Of a DNA stretch of 64,000 nucleotides, positions 22,317 through 30,571 are shown piece by piece; the first letter of the stretch is position 1, and every line of letters starts with the position of its first letter. The translations under genes were made by a program, and so were the position numbers. The notes beneath the pieces were generated by a model, which did no database searches, was not told where the DNA came from, and saw only the letters and a list, made by a program, of their open reading frames with translations. Source of the DNA: Candidatus Moranbacteria bacterium GW2011_GWC2_40_12 (GTDB lineage Bacteria > Patescibacteria > Paceibacteria > Moranbacterales > UBA11712); the NCBI GenBank assembly GCA_000995965.1, contig LBYD01000002.1, positions 1-64,000 of the forward strand, read 5' to 3'.

Positions 22317-23924
22317 CTAGTGGCCGAAGAAGCCGCGGCCTTTGCTGTCGGGGATCATATAGAGAACGATGCCTTTGTCCTGGCAATATTTGATCACCTT
22401 TTTGTCCCTGACAGACCCGCTGGTGGTGAATACGGCTTTCACTCCCGCTCTCTCGAGGGCGATCACACCATCGGTCTCCGGGAAGAAGCTGTCACTCGCG
22501 GCTACGGCGCCCTGGATGTCGTGTTTGCAGCTTCTGGCCCTGGTGATGGCAAGCCGAGCGCCGTAAACCCGGGCCTGCTGGCCGACGCCGTCCCCGATGA
22601 GCATCTCGTCCTTGACCAACGTCACCGTATTGCTGTTGGAAGTGTGGCACACGGCTATGGCGAGGAGCAAATCGCTTTCCTGTACTGGAGTGGCCTGGCC
22701 ATATTTTTTGAGTTCCGGATCATTGAAGTCAGGAACGTACAAATAATTCGGCTGGGTTGAGAACCCTCCTCTCAAATACCGAAACCGGGTAGCCGTGTCC
22801 AAGCTGCGCCGGTTTAGCTTCTCCAGGGCGGGATTCACCATCAGCCGGCACTTATCGCCCTTTCGCTTCAGCTGATCGATAGTATCGTCGTCAAAGGATG
22901 GAGCGACAATGCCGTCCAAAAGCCTCCGCGCGCCTTCCGGCATGCCGTGGGTCAAAATGGTTTCGGCAATCTCGGCGGTTACCGGAAAATTGAGCATCAA
23001 AAACCCGCCGAAGATGGCCAGAGGATCTCCATCGACCACCCTCCAGATAACCGCCTCGGGACTGCCACTAAAAGCAGCTCCGCACGGGTTGCCGTGTTTC
23101 ACGGCGACGGCTACGCGCGGCACTATGCCACGGTTCACGTCAAAGGAGGCCGCGATGTGGGTGATGGTCTGGACCAGCCTGTCAATGTCGCACCAATTGT
23201 TGGAACTGGGAGCGGTCCCGGCGACTAGTTCAAAACTGTCCACCGCCATGGGATCGCCTGATCCGGTCGTATATACAACGGCCGGAGTCTGGGAAGCGTT
23301 CTCGCCATATTTGCACATCGCGAACTGCTTGCCGAAAACGCCGTCGTATCCGCCACTGCTGTGGTATTGGGCGGAGGCCATGACGTATTTGGCAACGGTG
23401 AATTCAGCCTTGGCGACCAGCTTGGTGATGAATGCCTCCCGGTCAGGTTCGCCGTCTTTCAGCCAACGGATCACCCTCTGGCGGTCAAACGCGTCGCAGA
23501 CAACGATCCGCCGGCCTTTGGCAGCCGAACGGAGCAGGGTCGGCCCCCCGATATCGGTTTTTTCGATGACCGACTCCGGGGTGCTTTCAGGACGGGCAAT
23601 TTCCGATTGGAGAGGATACATGTCGTTGACCACCATGTCGATAAAGGGAATGGCTTCCGCTTCCAGCTCGGCTAAATCTTCCGCGATGGGCCTGGCCAGA
23701 AGTCCGGCGTGAATTTCCCGGGAAAGCGTAACCACGCGGTGACCAAGGATCGGTTTCCCGACCATCGTGGCAACGTCAGTCACCCCAATTCCAGCCTCTC
23801 TGAGAACCTTGGCCGTTCCGCCGGACGAAAGAATCGTCCAGCCGAGAGCCACGAGCTCCCGGGCGAATTCCACGATCCCGGCCTTGTCGAAGACCGAAAT
23901 CAACGCATACTTTGCTTTCTTCAT
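22317..23924 (-). CDS. purH: Bifunctional AICAR formyltransferase / IMP cyclohydrolase PurH
   Basis: A 535-residue enzyme for the last two steps of purine synthesis. The N-terminal MGS-like cyclohydrolase domain opens ALISVFDKAGIVEFARELVALGWTILSSGGTAKVL and includes DIGGPTLLRSAAK. The formyltransferase domain has the catalytic KHGNPCGAA and AASDSFFPETDGVI. Length and order are as in standard PurH. It has a strong SD (AAGGAG) before the ATG and an own terminator. It is not linked to purM/purL, which lie 36 kb away. Confidence 0.95.
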   Translation of the reverse strand: MKKAKYALISVFDKAGIVEFARELVALGWTILSSGGTAKVLREAGIGVTDVATMVGKPILGHRVVTLSREIHAGLLARPIAEDLAELEAEAIPFIDMVVNDMYPLQSEIARPESTPESVIEKTDIGGPTLLRSAAKGRRIVVCDAFDRQRVIRWLKDGEPDREAFITKLVAKAEFTVAKYVMASAQYHSSGGYDGVFGKQFAMCKYGENASQTPAVVYTTGSGDPMAVDSFELVAGTAPSSNNWCDIDRLVQTITHIAASFDVNRGIVPRVAVAVKHGNPCGAAFSGSPEAVIWRVVDGDPLAIFGGFLMLNFPVTAEIAETILTHGMPEGARRLLDGIVAPSFDDDTIDQLKRKGDKCRLMVNPALEKLNRRSLDTATRFRYLRGGFSTQPNYLYVPDFNDPELKKYGQATPVQESDLLLAIAVCHTSNSNTVTLVKDEMLIGDGVGQQARVYGARLAITRARSCKHDIQGAVAASDSFFPETDGVIALERAGVKAVFTTSGSVRDKKVIKYCQDKGIVLYMIPDSKGRGFFGH

Positions 23925-24001
23925 AAGCCTTCTCCTTGAATTAGAATGGCCTGCTTCTATTTTACTCCTAAACCTCCTTTAGTCGAATTTAACTGATTTT
24001 T

Positions 24002-24052
24002 AAAATTGCATCTGCCTGAAAAAGCAGTCCCTTATAGTAGCAGATGTTTATA
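24002..24052 (-). promoter_or_regulatory. purH leader with CATCTGC/GCAGATG hairpin and extended -10
   Basis: On the minus strand ACATCTGC and GCAGATG pair across about 25 nt. Within the loop is TGCTACTAT, an extended -10 type sequence, so it is unclear whether the repeat is an operator at the promoter or an RNA hairpin. No PurR-type box is evident. Confidence 0.35.
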
Positions 24053-24125
24053 TTTAACCGCAAGCATGATGTCCCTCCTCCCCCAGCACGCGGATGGAAT
24101 AAAAAAAGCGCTCGAAGGACTCATA

Positions 24126-24142
24126 CCAACATTCAATGTTGG
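24126..24142. repeat. CCAACATTCAATGTTGG hairpin, 3' of AbrB paralogue 4
   Basis: Perfect 8-bp arms around one base, directly beyond the stop codon of the AbrB gene at 24147. Same family as 19916-19938. Confidence 0.6.
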
Positions 24143-24146
24143 GATT

Positions 24147-24320
24147 TCACTTCTTGCTCCGGGCGTCTTTGATGAGCAGTCCTCCCTTCACACGTTGGAC
24201 GACCAGCTTCTGCCGCTCCCGCCAACCCAAGTCTCGAATATGCTCTTTCGGCAGCACGACATACATGCTCCCCCGTCCCGTTTTGGTAAGTTTCCGGATA
24301 ATCTCTTCTTTTTTCGCCAT
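24147..24320 (-). CDS. AbrB/SpoVT-like mini DNA-binding protein (paralogue 4)
   Basis: A 57-residue protein differing from paralogue 3 at only about five positions (MAKKEEIIRKL at the start and RQKLVVQRVKGG in the second half). The gene, the hairpin beyond its stop, its GTAACGTAG palindrome and the facing plus-strand promoter all recur at 19916-20250, so the whole cassette is duplicated. It is divergent from the secreted repeat protein at 24523. Confidence 0.78.
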   Translation of the reverse strand: MAKKEEIIRKLTKTGRGSMYVVLPKEHIRDLGWRERQKLVVQRVKGGLLIKDARSKK

Positions 24321-24345
24321 TGTTTTGATTTTATATTTTTACCAA

Positions 24346-24367
24346 GTAACGTAGATATCTACGTTAC
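24346..24367. promoter_or_regulatory. Palindromic operator GTAACGTAG-N4-CTACGTTAC (second copy)
   Basis: Fully palindromic (centre ATAT), 26 nt upstream of AbrB paralogue 4, exactly the spacing seen for paralogue 3. A partial extra half-site GCGTTACCC follows at about 24370. Confidence 0.65.
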
Positions 24368-24460
24368 CCGCGTTACCCATATTATCCCGCAAAGCCGAAA
24401 ATCGGGCAAATGAAATAACTCTTGATTATCCCCTCCCTCGCGGGGGTTTTTGTTTTGGGG

Positions 24461-24466
24461 TATAAT
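24461..24466 (+). promoter_or_regulatory. -10 element TATAAT shared by the two AbrB cassettes
   Basis: TATAAT preceded by TTTTTGTTTTGGGG and, further upstream, a CCTCCCTCGCGGGGG stem. The same order, with small changes, precedes TATAAT at 20240-20245. No good -35 is visible, so an activator or extended contacts may be needed. Confidence 0.45.
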
Positions 24467-24522
24467 TAAATCACAAATTTGCTGCGGAAGAACCGCCGCA
24501 GAATAATACTTCAAATAAACAG

Positions 24523-25629
24523 ATGAAAACAAAAAAAATCATTCTAGTTTTCTCGGCGATTGCGGCGGCAGTTTTTTTGTGCGGCGCTGATACAAAAAGT
24601 GCCGAAGCTAAAAAAACAAAGCGCAACTACAAAACTGCCAGTTTATTCAACGTTTCCGGCGACCAAACCAATGCCGACACAACAGCCGATTACACGTTGT
24701 ATGGATCACAATACCGGAACTTGTATCGGAAAATTTCCGTTCCGGGGCTCAAGATTTCCGATCCATTGCCTTTCCGAATATATGGACAAAGCAAAGCAGG
24801 AGCGCCGTATCCCGAAGGAAGTTGGGTAGCGAGTTCAAGTTATTCCATTGCCGACGGATATTTGTATCTTAAATATGGATACGGATACGGCGGCCCAAAT
24901 TGGTCTTATTATATTGGAAGCACCGGAGATTACCGGCTCTTCACTTATTATGGCGGAAAAAGCACGAAAAAAACCAAACGCCAATGCGCCCAAATTTTTG
25001 GTTTTTCGGTTTCCGGAGACGCCTCCAATGCCGACGCTTCAATTGTCTCCTCAAGCAGCAACCCGAACACGACCTTTCACTACCGAAAAATAGCCCTAAA
25101 GAATTTGAAATTGACAAACGTCCCCGACTACCAGATATACAAAAAGGACACGTATGATCCCGGATTGGGCAGTGAGTCATGGTCGCCGACGAGCATCTAT
25201 TTCTTTTCCGGCGGATATGGCTGGATTCTATATGGTTATTCCGGGAACGGACAATTCTATTCATCAAACACCGGGGATTTCCGTCTCTGTTTTCCCGAAA
25301 AAATCTCCAAAAAGAAAAGTTTCGCGAAACGCTATATTTTCTCCGTTTCCGGAGACGCGACGAATGCTGACGTTTCCCTTAATTCCGGGATGTTTACCCT
25401 CTATTATCGCAAAGTTTCTGTGCCAGGACTCAAAACCGACAATGAAATGAATATGCGCCTAATGAAAAAAAATAATTTCTTTTCAGGATTTTCTGAAGAA
25501 TCTTGGGGAGGCGCGGCTTATTATACGGATAACGGAGCGATTTATATCATGTATGGGAGCGAAGTTAATGCTACCGGCGTTTTCACTGATACTGGAATCG
25601 GCAACTACCGTTTGTTTACTTATAAGTAA
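24523..25629 (+). CDS. Secreted protein with three tandem ~115-residue repeats
   Basis: A 368-residue protein with a signal peptide (KIILVFSAIAAAVFLCGA, cleavage near residue 25) and three repeats starting near residues 40, 163 and 275. Each repeat begins with F.VSGD.(T/S)NAD.S, continues with YRK(I/V)..(P/K).LK and a Y/G-rich SW....Y....G..Y..YG segment, and ends with a TGD(Y/F)RLF-type strand. I do not recognise the family. The beta-rich, aromatic repeats suggest an extracellular adhesin or surface-layer-like role (inference). It lies 12 nt upstream of another exported protein, so the two probably form an operon. Confidence 0.65.
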   Translation: MKTKKIILVFSAIAAAVFLCGADTKSAEAKKTKRNYKTASLFNVSGDQTNADTTADYTLYGSQYRNLYRKISVPGLKISDPLPFRIYGQSKAGAPYPEGSWVASSSYSIADGYLYLKYGYGYGGPNWSYYIGSTGDYRLFTYYGGKSTKKTKRQCAQIFGFSVSGDASNADASIVSSSSNPNTTFHYRKIALKNLKLTNVPDYQIYKKDTYDPGLGSESWSPTSIYFFSGGYGWILYGYSGNGQFYSSNTGDFRLCFPEKISKKKSFAKRYIFSVSGDATNADVSLNSGMFTLYYRKVSVPGLKTDNEMNMRLMKKNNFFSGFSEESWGGAAYYTDNGAIYIMYGSEVNATGVFTDTGIGNYRLFTYK

Positions 25630-25641
25630 AATTTCAAAAAA

Positions 25642-27150
25642 ATGGCCAAAAACAAAAAAACAAACAGCCAAAACAACATCAAAAAACAGGTTTCGGCGCC
25701 AGAAGCGGAAAAGCAATTGCCCTCAAATAATAAAAGCGAGACAAAAAAGAGCAGGGGTTGCCTCACCTGCGGAATTGTCGCGGCGGTGGTTGCTGTTCTT
25801 GTCATCATCGGATTTATCGCACTCAGTATTTTGAGATTTTGGCTTCCGCCCACTTTTCTTTTCGGAATTATCAGCCAGCTAAAGGGAGTTGAAAATATCA
25901 GCCAGCTGTCTGACCTCGGTTCGAAAACATATTTATCCGGAAAAAAACAGCCGGTCGCAAACACGGCCAAAGCAGTCAAAAAAATGATAACCGCGAAAGA
26001 CGGTGGAAGCATCGAGGTGACGACTGAAAGCGGACTCACGACGACAATCATCATTCCTCCCGGCTCGCTTGAAGAAGACACGGAAATAGAACTCGCCCCA
26101 AATGAAAATATTCCTGACGGAACCGAAGATCCCGGCTCTACGGAAGACCCGGGAGTGACCGTCGGTCCGCCGGGAACCACATTCGATCCCGCGGCAACAA
26201 TTGTTTTCAGCTACATCCCGACGCAATTGACCGGAAGCGTTGTTCCGGGCGCCGGTAGCGGATTCTCCCGACCTGCGACCGGAGAAAATGAAAACAGAAA
26301 TTCAGAAAGGCGCTTTCCGGACGACGCGGAGATAGTTGTGACAAGCGCCGGCGCTTCGAACCCTGCTCCAACCGAACACGCGGATGACGGTTCGTCAATT
26401 TCCGGGCCAATCGGCGGATCAGGCGCGGCCGAGCCGGACAACCCGACCCCCGAAGAATCAGAAGATATGGCCGAAACCGCCGCCGCCGCTTCCGGTGGGA
26501 CCTGTTCTCCTGAATTTTTGCAGGCGATGGCCGGCGCGTCCCAGGCTGGCGGTCCAGGTTCGCAAGCCGCCCAGGCCGCCATTCGCGATTGCCTCAACAC
26601 GGAGTGGCTCAACAATCTTTGCGTGAATGATCCGGTGAAACTGCGGCGAACTCATTTCGAACAGCGCCTGGTGATCGCCCGCCGCTTTAATTCTCAAGCT
26701 GCAGTCGCTATTGAAAGCCTTATGAACCAGTGCCAGGCTAAATACCGTTTCCGCGGCGAAGGAATCAATCCTGAATCAACCGCGGACGTGACAATATTCT
26801 CCTCCTTTGACGCAACCGTTTGCGGATATGTTGACGACGAGTGGACCGCCCATGAAATTTATCGGCTTAGCGGCGGCTATAATACAGTCCATTCCATTGA
26901 AGGAACGGGCGAATTCAGCCTTCCGTCCGGCGGAGGATCTTTTGCCGGTACCGCCCATGGAGAAAATCAAATGGCTGTCGTTGGACAGGGAGTGGCCATT
27001 CCCAATTTCGACGCAGGCTTTCATGGATATTTCGACGGAATAAAAACTATCCAAAACCTTTATCTGGCCCCGGCCGGCGTGGTTGTTTCCAGCGCCCCAA
27101 TTGAGCTTCAGGGAAAAGACTGTGTCCCGCTGGCTCCCCTTCCTAGATAA
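25642..27150 (+). CDS. Membrane-anchored extracellular protein with ZU5-like segment
   Basis: A 502-residue protein. The cytoplasmic N-terminus is basic (KNKKTNSQNN...), with one membrane helix at about 47-70 (GIVAAVVAVLVIIGFIALSIL). Residues 114-160 (GGSIEVTTESGLTTTIIIPPGSLEEDTEIEL) resemble a ZU5-type domain, known for the IPPGAL signature. A low-complexity Gly/Pro/Glu/Ala-rich region spans about 155-290, and a C-terminal Cys-containing domain follows (CSPEFLQAMAG, NLCVNDPVKLRR, YRFRGEGINPESTADV). It is probably displayed outside the cell together with the repeat protein upstream. The function is unknown. Confidence 0.6.
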   Translation: MAKNKKTNSQNNIKKQVSAPEAEKQLPSNNKSETKKSRGCLTCGIVAAVVAVLVIIGFIALSILRFWLPPTFLFGIISQLKGVENISQLSDLGSKTYLSGKKQPVANTAKAVKKMITAKDGGSIEVTTESGLTTTIIIPPGSLEEDTEIELAPNENIPDGTEDPGSTEDPGVTVGPPGTTFDPAATIVFSYIPTQLTGSVVPGAGSGFSRPATGENENRNSERRFPDDAEIVVTSAGASNPAPTEHADDGSSISGPIGGSGAAEPDNPTPEESEDMAETAAAASGGTCSPEFLQAMAGASQAGGPGSQAAQAAIRDCLNTEWLNNLCVNDPVKLRRTHFEQRLVIARRFNSQAAVAIESLMNQCQAKYRFRGEGINPESTADVTIFSSFDATVCGYVDDEWTAHEIYRLSGGYNTVHSIEGTGEFSLPSGGGSFAGTAHGENQMAVVGQGVAIPNFDAGFHGYFDGIKTIQNLYLAPAGVVVSSAPIELQGKDCVPLAPLPR

Positions 27151-27227
27151 ACATCGTCTCCAAATATCCGACGTTTGGAGGATAATGTTGAGAGAGTATA
27201 AAGCAATTTGTTTTTAATAAAAAATGA

Positions 27228-27263
27228 AGGCCCCCCGGATCTGCCGGAAGGCCTCTTTTTTCA
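27228..27263. terminator. Bidirectional terminator
   Basis: AGGCC and GGCCT arms with an inner CCGG/CCGG stem, T-run on the plus strand and A-run (T on the minus) on the other side. It serves the convergent genes ending at 27150 and 27283. Confidence 0.7.
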
Positions 27264-27282
27264 AAGTTTGTCGCCGATTGGC

Positions 27283-28152
27283 TCATCGGCGGATGATGGA
27301 GTATGCAATGAGCGAAAATTCACCGTTCCAAACGAGCGGTAGTCCGTCGAGGACTTTGAGGGACTCTCGATATATCAAGTTCGTGAGCAACGGACCGTTG
27401 GGTATCGCTGCAAAATCCATACTTGCGACCACTTTCCGAAAGGCAATTTGCAAGAGGATGTCAAATTGGTCGAGATGCAGCTCACCATGTTTAGCGTAAT
27501 CCAGGATGGCTTCTCGTTTAGGCGGCACAAGCACTTTGCTCTCGGTCTTGATGGCAACCGGAACATTGTCTCGCGTATGGCCGGTTAGGGTTGCCATCCG
27601 AGTGATCCTGTCATTATTGATCCAGATGACCGGAGCAAAGGGGCTCGAAAAAACGAAAGTGCCGTCGAGAGGGACGACCTTCTCGCTAACCACGGCATAT
27701 TTGGCTCTTAGCTCCGGCCAAGGATATTTCACCGTGATGATCGAAGAAAATATCAGCGGGACGATTCCCAAAACGACAATCAAATAAGCGTGGGCACTCA
27801 ATGGAAGGACCCAGCTTTCTTGCCAGGACTCCTCCCTACGCAGTCTGCCCAATCTCATGACTTTATTGTAGGCTTTTTCGGCATCAATATTATCAATCAG
27901 GATGTATTTGAAGAGCTGAGAGATTGGGAGAATATAGCAATTGAAAAGCCAGAGGTGCAGGATCATAAAAGCAAAGCCCGCTCCGTATCCCGCCCAGACC
28001 ATGATATTTCCCCGAGCCGCTCCGGTCACTAAATTGACCGCAAACAAGGCCCAGAAATAGAAAATAAGCATGCCCCGACTGGTCCAAAAGTCAGCGACGT
28101 TCAAAAAAATATTCCGACCAATTGCCGCATAATTCTTGATGGCGACGACCAT
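27283..28152 (-). CDS. Hypothetical membrane protein with C-terminal soluble domain
   Basis: A 289-residue protein with three hydrophobic helices (about 28-47 FYFWALFAVNLVTGAARG, 53-73 GYGAGFAFMILHLWLFNCY, 122-140 AYLIVVLGIVPLIFSSI). The C-terminal region of about 130 residues (VPLDGTFVFSSPFAPVIWINNDRITRMATLTGHTRDNVPVAIKTESKVLVPPKREAI) is reminiscent of band-7/SPFH domains, but I am not sure of that. It has AGGAGG 10 nt before the ATG and a terminator at each end, so it is monocistronic. Confidence 0.55.
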   Translation of the reverse strand: MVVAIKNYAAIGRNIFLNVADFWTSRGMLIFYFWALFAVNLVTGAARGNIMVWAGYGAGFAFMILHLWLFNCYILPISQLFKYILIDNIDAEKAYNKVMRLGRLRREESWQESWVLPLSAHAYLIVVLGIVPLIFSSIITVKYPWPELRAKYAVVSEKVVPLDGTFVFSSPFAPVIWINNDRITRMATLTGHTRDNVPVAIKTESKVLVPPKREAILDYAKHGELHLDQFDILLQIAFRKVVASMDFAAIPNGPLLTNLIYRESLKVLDGLPLVWNGEFSLIAYSIIRR

Positions 28153-28203
28153 GGTGCATTTTCCTCCTTATAGGGGATACTGGATTATTTTTCACCTTTT
28201 TGG

Positions 28204-28223
28204 GCAATATTGGACAATATTGC
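28204..28223. promoter_or_regulatory. Inverted repeat GCAATATTGGACAATATTGC
   Basis: Perfect 9-bp arms around GA, 51 nt upstream of the start at 28152 on the minus strand. It is placed where an operator would be. The related sequence at 17320-17339 lies upstream of the HAD gene. Confidence 0.45.
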
Positions 28224-28311
28224 GTAATTTTAAGTGGATTTAAGGAACATTTCAACTGCCCAGAAACTATCATGTCTGCGATTATCTGTAAAGATTGCCT
28301 CAAGGAAGTAT

Positions 28312-28340
28312 AAAAAAGCAGGCCGAGTACCTGCTTTTTT
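28312..28340. terminator. Bidirectional terminator
   Basis: AAAAAAGCAGG, loop CCGAGTA, CCTGCTTTTTT. It lies between pyrF (ends 28377) and the membrane protein gene and ends the minus-strand pyrimidine genes. Confidence 0.75.
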
Positions 28341-28376
28341 GTATAGCGGAAATTGGATTATTAAATTATATCGAAA

Positions 28377-29174
28377 TCACCGATATTTATTGATCTCATC
28401 CCTCAATTTCTTTGCTTCCTCCACTGGGTTTTCGGCGAAGATTATCCCCCGCGAAGAATTGATGATGAGTCCTTTTTTTTCGGAATTCACGCCCGATTTC
28501 ACTGCCGCTTCCACATCGCCGCCCTGCGCCCCGATACCGGGCATGAGAATAGTCATGTCGCCTATTATTTTCCGGGCTTCTCTGGCTTCCTTGGGAACTG
28601 TCGCTCCGACCATAAGTAGGCAGTTGTTATTGAAATTCCAGTCCCCTTGCGTTTTTTCAGCCACAATTTGCCAGAGTGGTTTGCCCTCAATTACTAGATC
28701 CTGCAGTTCTCCCGCCCCAGGATTTGAAGACCGGCATAATATTATACATCCTTTATCGGCGCGATTTAAAAAAGGCATGAGGGATTCTTTTCCAAAATAA
28801 GGATGCATAGTGATCGCGTCAAAATTGAGCCAGTCAAAAAGTTCCTCAACGTAACCATTGTTTGTGTTCCCAATGTCTCCGCGCTTGGAATCACAAACTC
28901 GAAAAATATCCGGATAGTTTTCGACAAGATAATCCTGCGTCATCTTGAGTTCCCGAAGCCCCCGGTCGCCCCGCGCGTCATAAAAAGCGATGTTCGCTTT
29001 GAAAGCGGCCGCGTATTCATGAGTCTGGTCAATGATCCACTTGTTGAACTCAAACTGCGGATTTTCCATTTTCTTGAACTTTTCCGGAATTTTTTCAAAG
29101 TCGGAATCAATCCCCACGCAAACAAGCGAATTCACTTTGTCCGCCCGCTGGTTGTATTTGTCAACGATTGGCAT
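28377..29174 (-). CDS. pyrF: Orotidine 5'-phosphate decarboxylase PyrF
   Basis: A 265-residue enzyme converting OMP to UMP. The catalytic loop DSKRGDIGNT (D-x-K-x-x-D) is preceded by FKANIAFYDARG, and the phosphate site is MPGIGAQGGD with INSSRGIIFA. This is the longer, type-2 OMP decarboxylase form found in many archaea and CPR. I take the ATG of MPIVDKYNQRADKVNSLVCVGID, 13 codons inside the longest frame, as start because the extension is not family-like. pyrE follows upstream on the same strand. Confidence 0.92.
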   Translation of the reverse strand: MPIVDKYNQRADKVNSLVCVGIDSDFEKIPEKFKKMENPQFEFNKWIIDQTHEYAAAFKANIAFYDARGDRGLRELKMTQDYLVENYPDIFRVCDSKRGDIGNTNNGYVEELFDWLNFDAITMHPYFGKESLMPFLNRADKGCIILCRSSNPGAGELQDLVIEGKPLWQIVAEKTQGDWNFNNNCLLMVGATVPKEAREARKIIGDMTILMPGIGAQGGDVEAAVKSGVNSEKKGLIINSSRGIIFAENPVEEAKKLRDEINKYR

Positions 29175-29211
29175 AGTATAAAAATTACAAATTATTACAT
29201 CATTGTCTAGC

Positions 29212-29247
29212 AAAATATATCAGTAAACTAGAATACTGATATATTTT
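29212..29247. repeat. AAAATATATCAGTA / TACTGATATATTTT palindrome (copy 1)
   Basis: Perfect 14-bp arms around AACTAGAA, between pyrE and pyrF and overlapping the pyrE stop. A longer copy with the same arms is at 46776-46813. It could act as a terminator in both directions because of the A/T runs at its ends. Confidence 0.6.
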
Positions 29248-29893
29248 ATTTCCCAAATCCATATTTCCCTGCCCAGTCCCAGGGGTCGGAGAGCCAGTCC
29301 TCAACTATTTTTTTCACATCCTCGATGATGATCTTCATTTCCACAGCCTGCTGAAAAATAACCGGAAAAGACGTGAGGGTATGCAAATTCACTTTCGCTT
29401 TTTCGAAATTTTCTTTGGCTTCCTTGAATTCATAACTCACGATTACCAGGCAATCATCAACAGTCGCGCCTTCCTCCCGCAAAGCTTCGACTCCCGAAAG
29501 GCTGCTTCCGCCGGTAGAAACAAGATCCTCGACAAGCAGAATTTTTTTCCCTTTCACTTCTCCGCCTTCAACTCTTTTTCCTTTGCCGTGCCCTTTGGCT
29601 TCTTTTCTGATGAAAATAGAAGGTTTTTGCATTTTGAATCCCAAAACCGCGCTATACGGTATTCCACCCACCGCGATTCCGGCAACCATATCAAAATCAA
29701 TCTTTTTTTCTTTCACGAGATTCTCAAAACCCTCGATCACCACCTGAAATTTTTCCGGATAAGACGGAAAAATGCGATTATCCACATAAACAGGGGAAAT
29801 CAGACCTGATTTGAAAGTGAGCGGCTCTTTTGGTTTGAACCCCACCGCGCCGATTTCGAGAAGCGCCCGCGCGATTTCTTTTTGAAAATCCAT
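29246..29893 (-). CDS. pyrE: Orotate phosphoribosyltransferase PyrE
   Basis: A 215-residue type I phosphoribosyltransferase making OMP from orotate and PRPP. The PRPP loop ILLVEDLVSTGGSS (about 119-132) and the upstream FKSGLISPVYVDNRI and IFIRKEAKGHGKGKRVEG blocks are diagnostic. It supplies the substrate of PyrF, encoded just downstream. The remaining pyrimidine genes, apart from pyrH, are not in the window. Confidence 0.94.
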   Translation of the reverse strand: MDFQKEIARALLEIGAVGFKPKEPLTFKSGLISPVYVDNRIFPSYPEKFQVVIEGFENLVKEKKIDFDMVAGIAVGGIPYSAVLGFKMQKPSIFIRKEAKGHGKGKRVEGGEVKGKKILLVEDLVSTGGSSLSGVEALREEGATVDDCLVIVSYEFKEAKENFEKAKVNLHTLTSFPVIFQQAVEMKIIIEDVKKIVEDWLSDPWDWAGKYGFGK

Positions 29894-29934
29894 TTTATTA
29901 GGAATTAGATATTAGGAATTATAAATTTTCTTGA

Positions 29935-30570
29935 TTATATCTCCTCAAAATTCGCCGTTCGGGGAATCAGCTTGATCGTCGGGACGCTCAAGGTGCTGAT
30001 GACAAATTTGATCAAGATATTCGCGAGTACGATCTGCAGGACAGTCGAAAGAGGCAAGGCGCCGAGAAAGGCGATGAAGCTGAAAATTAAGCTATCCGCG
30101 ACCAGTCCGACAGTATTCGATAAAAATACAGCCAAGGTATCGTTAAACTTTTTATATACTCTACTAAATATTTCTGTATCTATCAATTCCGAAATAACTT
30201 GCGCGATGATGCTCGCGAGAACTATCCTCCCCACCGGAAGAAGAATCTGATCGTACGCTCTTTGGAATTGCCAAGTCGGATCGGGCGTCATTTTTCCCAC
30301 CAGCCAAAAGAGGCCGAACATGACGGCGTTCAAGGACGCGGCGATGATGATCACCTGCCGCGCGTCTTTTTTGCCGTGCGTTTTGTGGACAAAATCCCGC
30401 AGGGTGAAGGTGAGGGGATAAATCACCGTTCCCCCATCAATTGCGAGATTCAGATATGGCAAAAGAGCTATTTTGGTCGAAAGCACGTTTGCAAAAAACT
30501 GGAAGGAAACATAAAGCGAACTCGACAGCAGAAAGATATTTATTTTTCTCCCAGAGACGAACTTTGCCAT
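29935..30570 (-). CDS. Queuosine-precursor transporter family (VUT/YhhQ-like) protein
   Basis: A 211-residue membrane protein with six hydrophobic segments. The family features are FQFFANVLSTKIALL, GGTVIYPLTFTLRDFVHK, and SELIDTEIFSRVYKKFNDTLAVFLSNTVGLVADSLIFSFIAFLG. Members of this family import queuine-type precursors of the tRNA base queuosine. Its stop is 1 nt from the start region of the next upstream gene's end (30572), so the two may be co-transcribed. Confidence 0.85.
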   Translation of the reverse strand: MAKFVSGRKINIFLLSSSLYVSFQFFANVLSTKIALLPYLNLAIDGGTVIYPLTFTLRDFVHKTHGKKDARQVIIIAASLNAVMFGLFWLVGKMTPDPTWQFQRAYDQILLPVGRIVLASIIAQVISELIDTEIFSRVYKKFNDTLAVFLSNTVGLVADSLIFSFIAFLGALPLSTVLQIVLANILIKFVISTLSVPTIKLIPRTANFEEI

Positions 30571-30571
30571 A

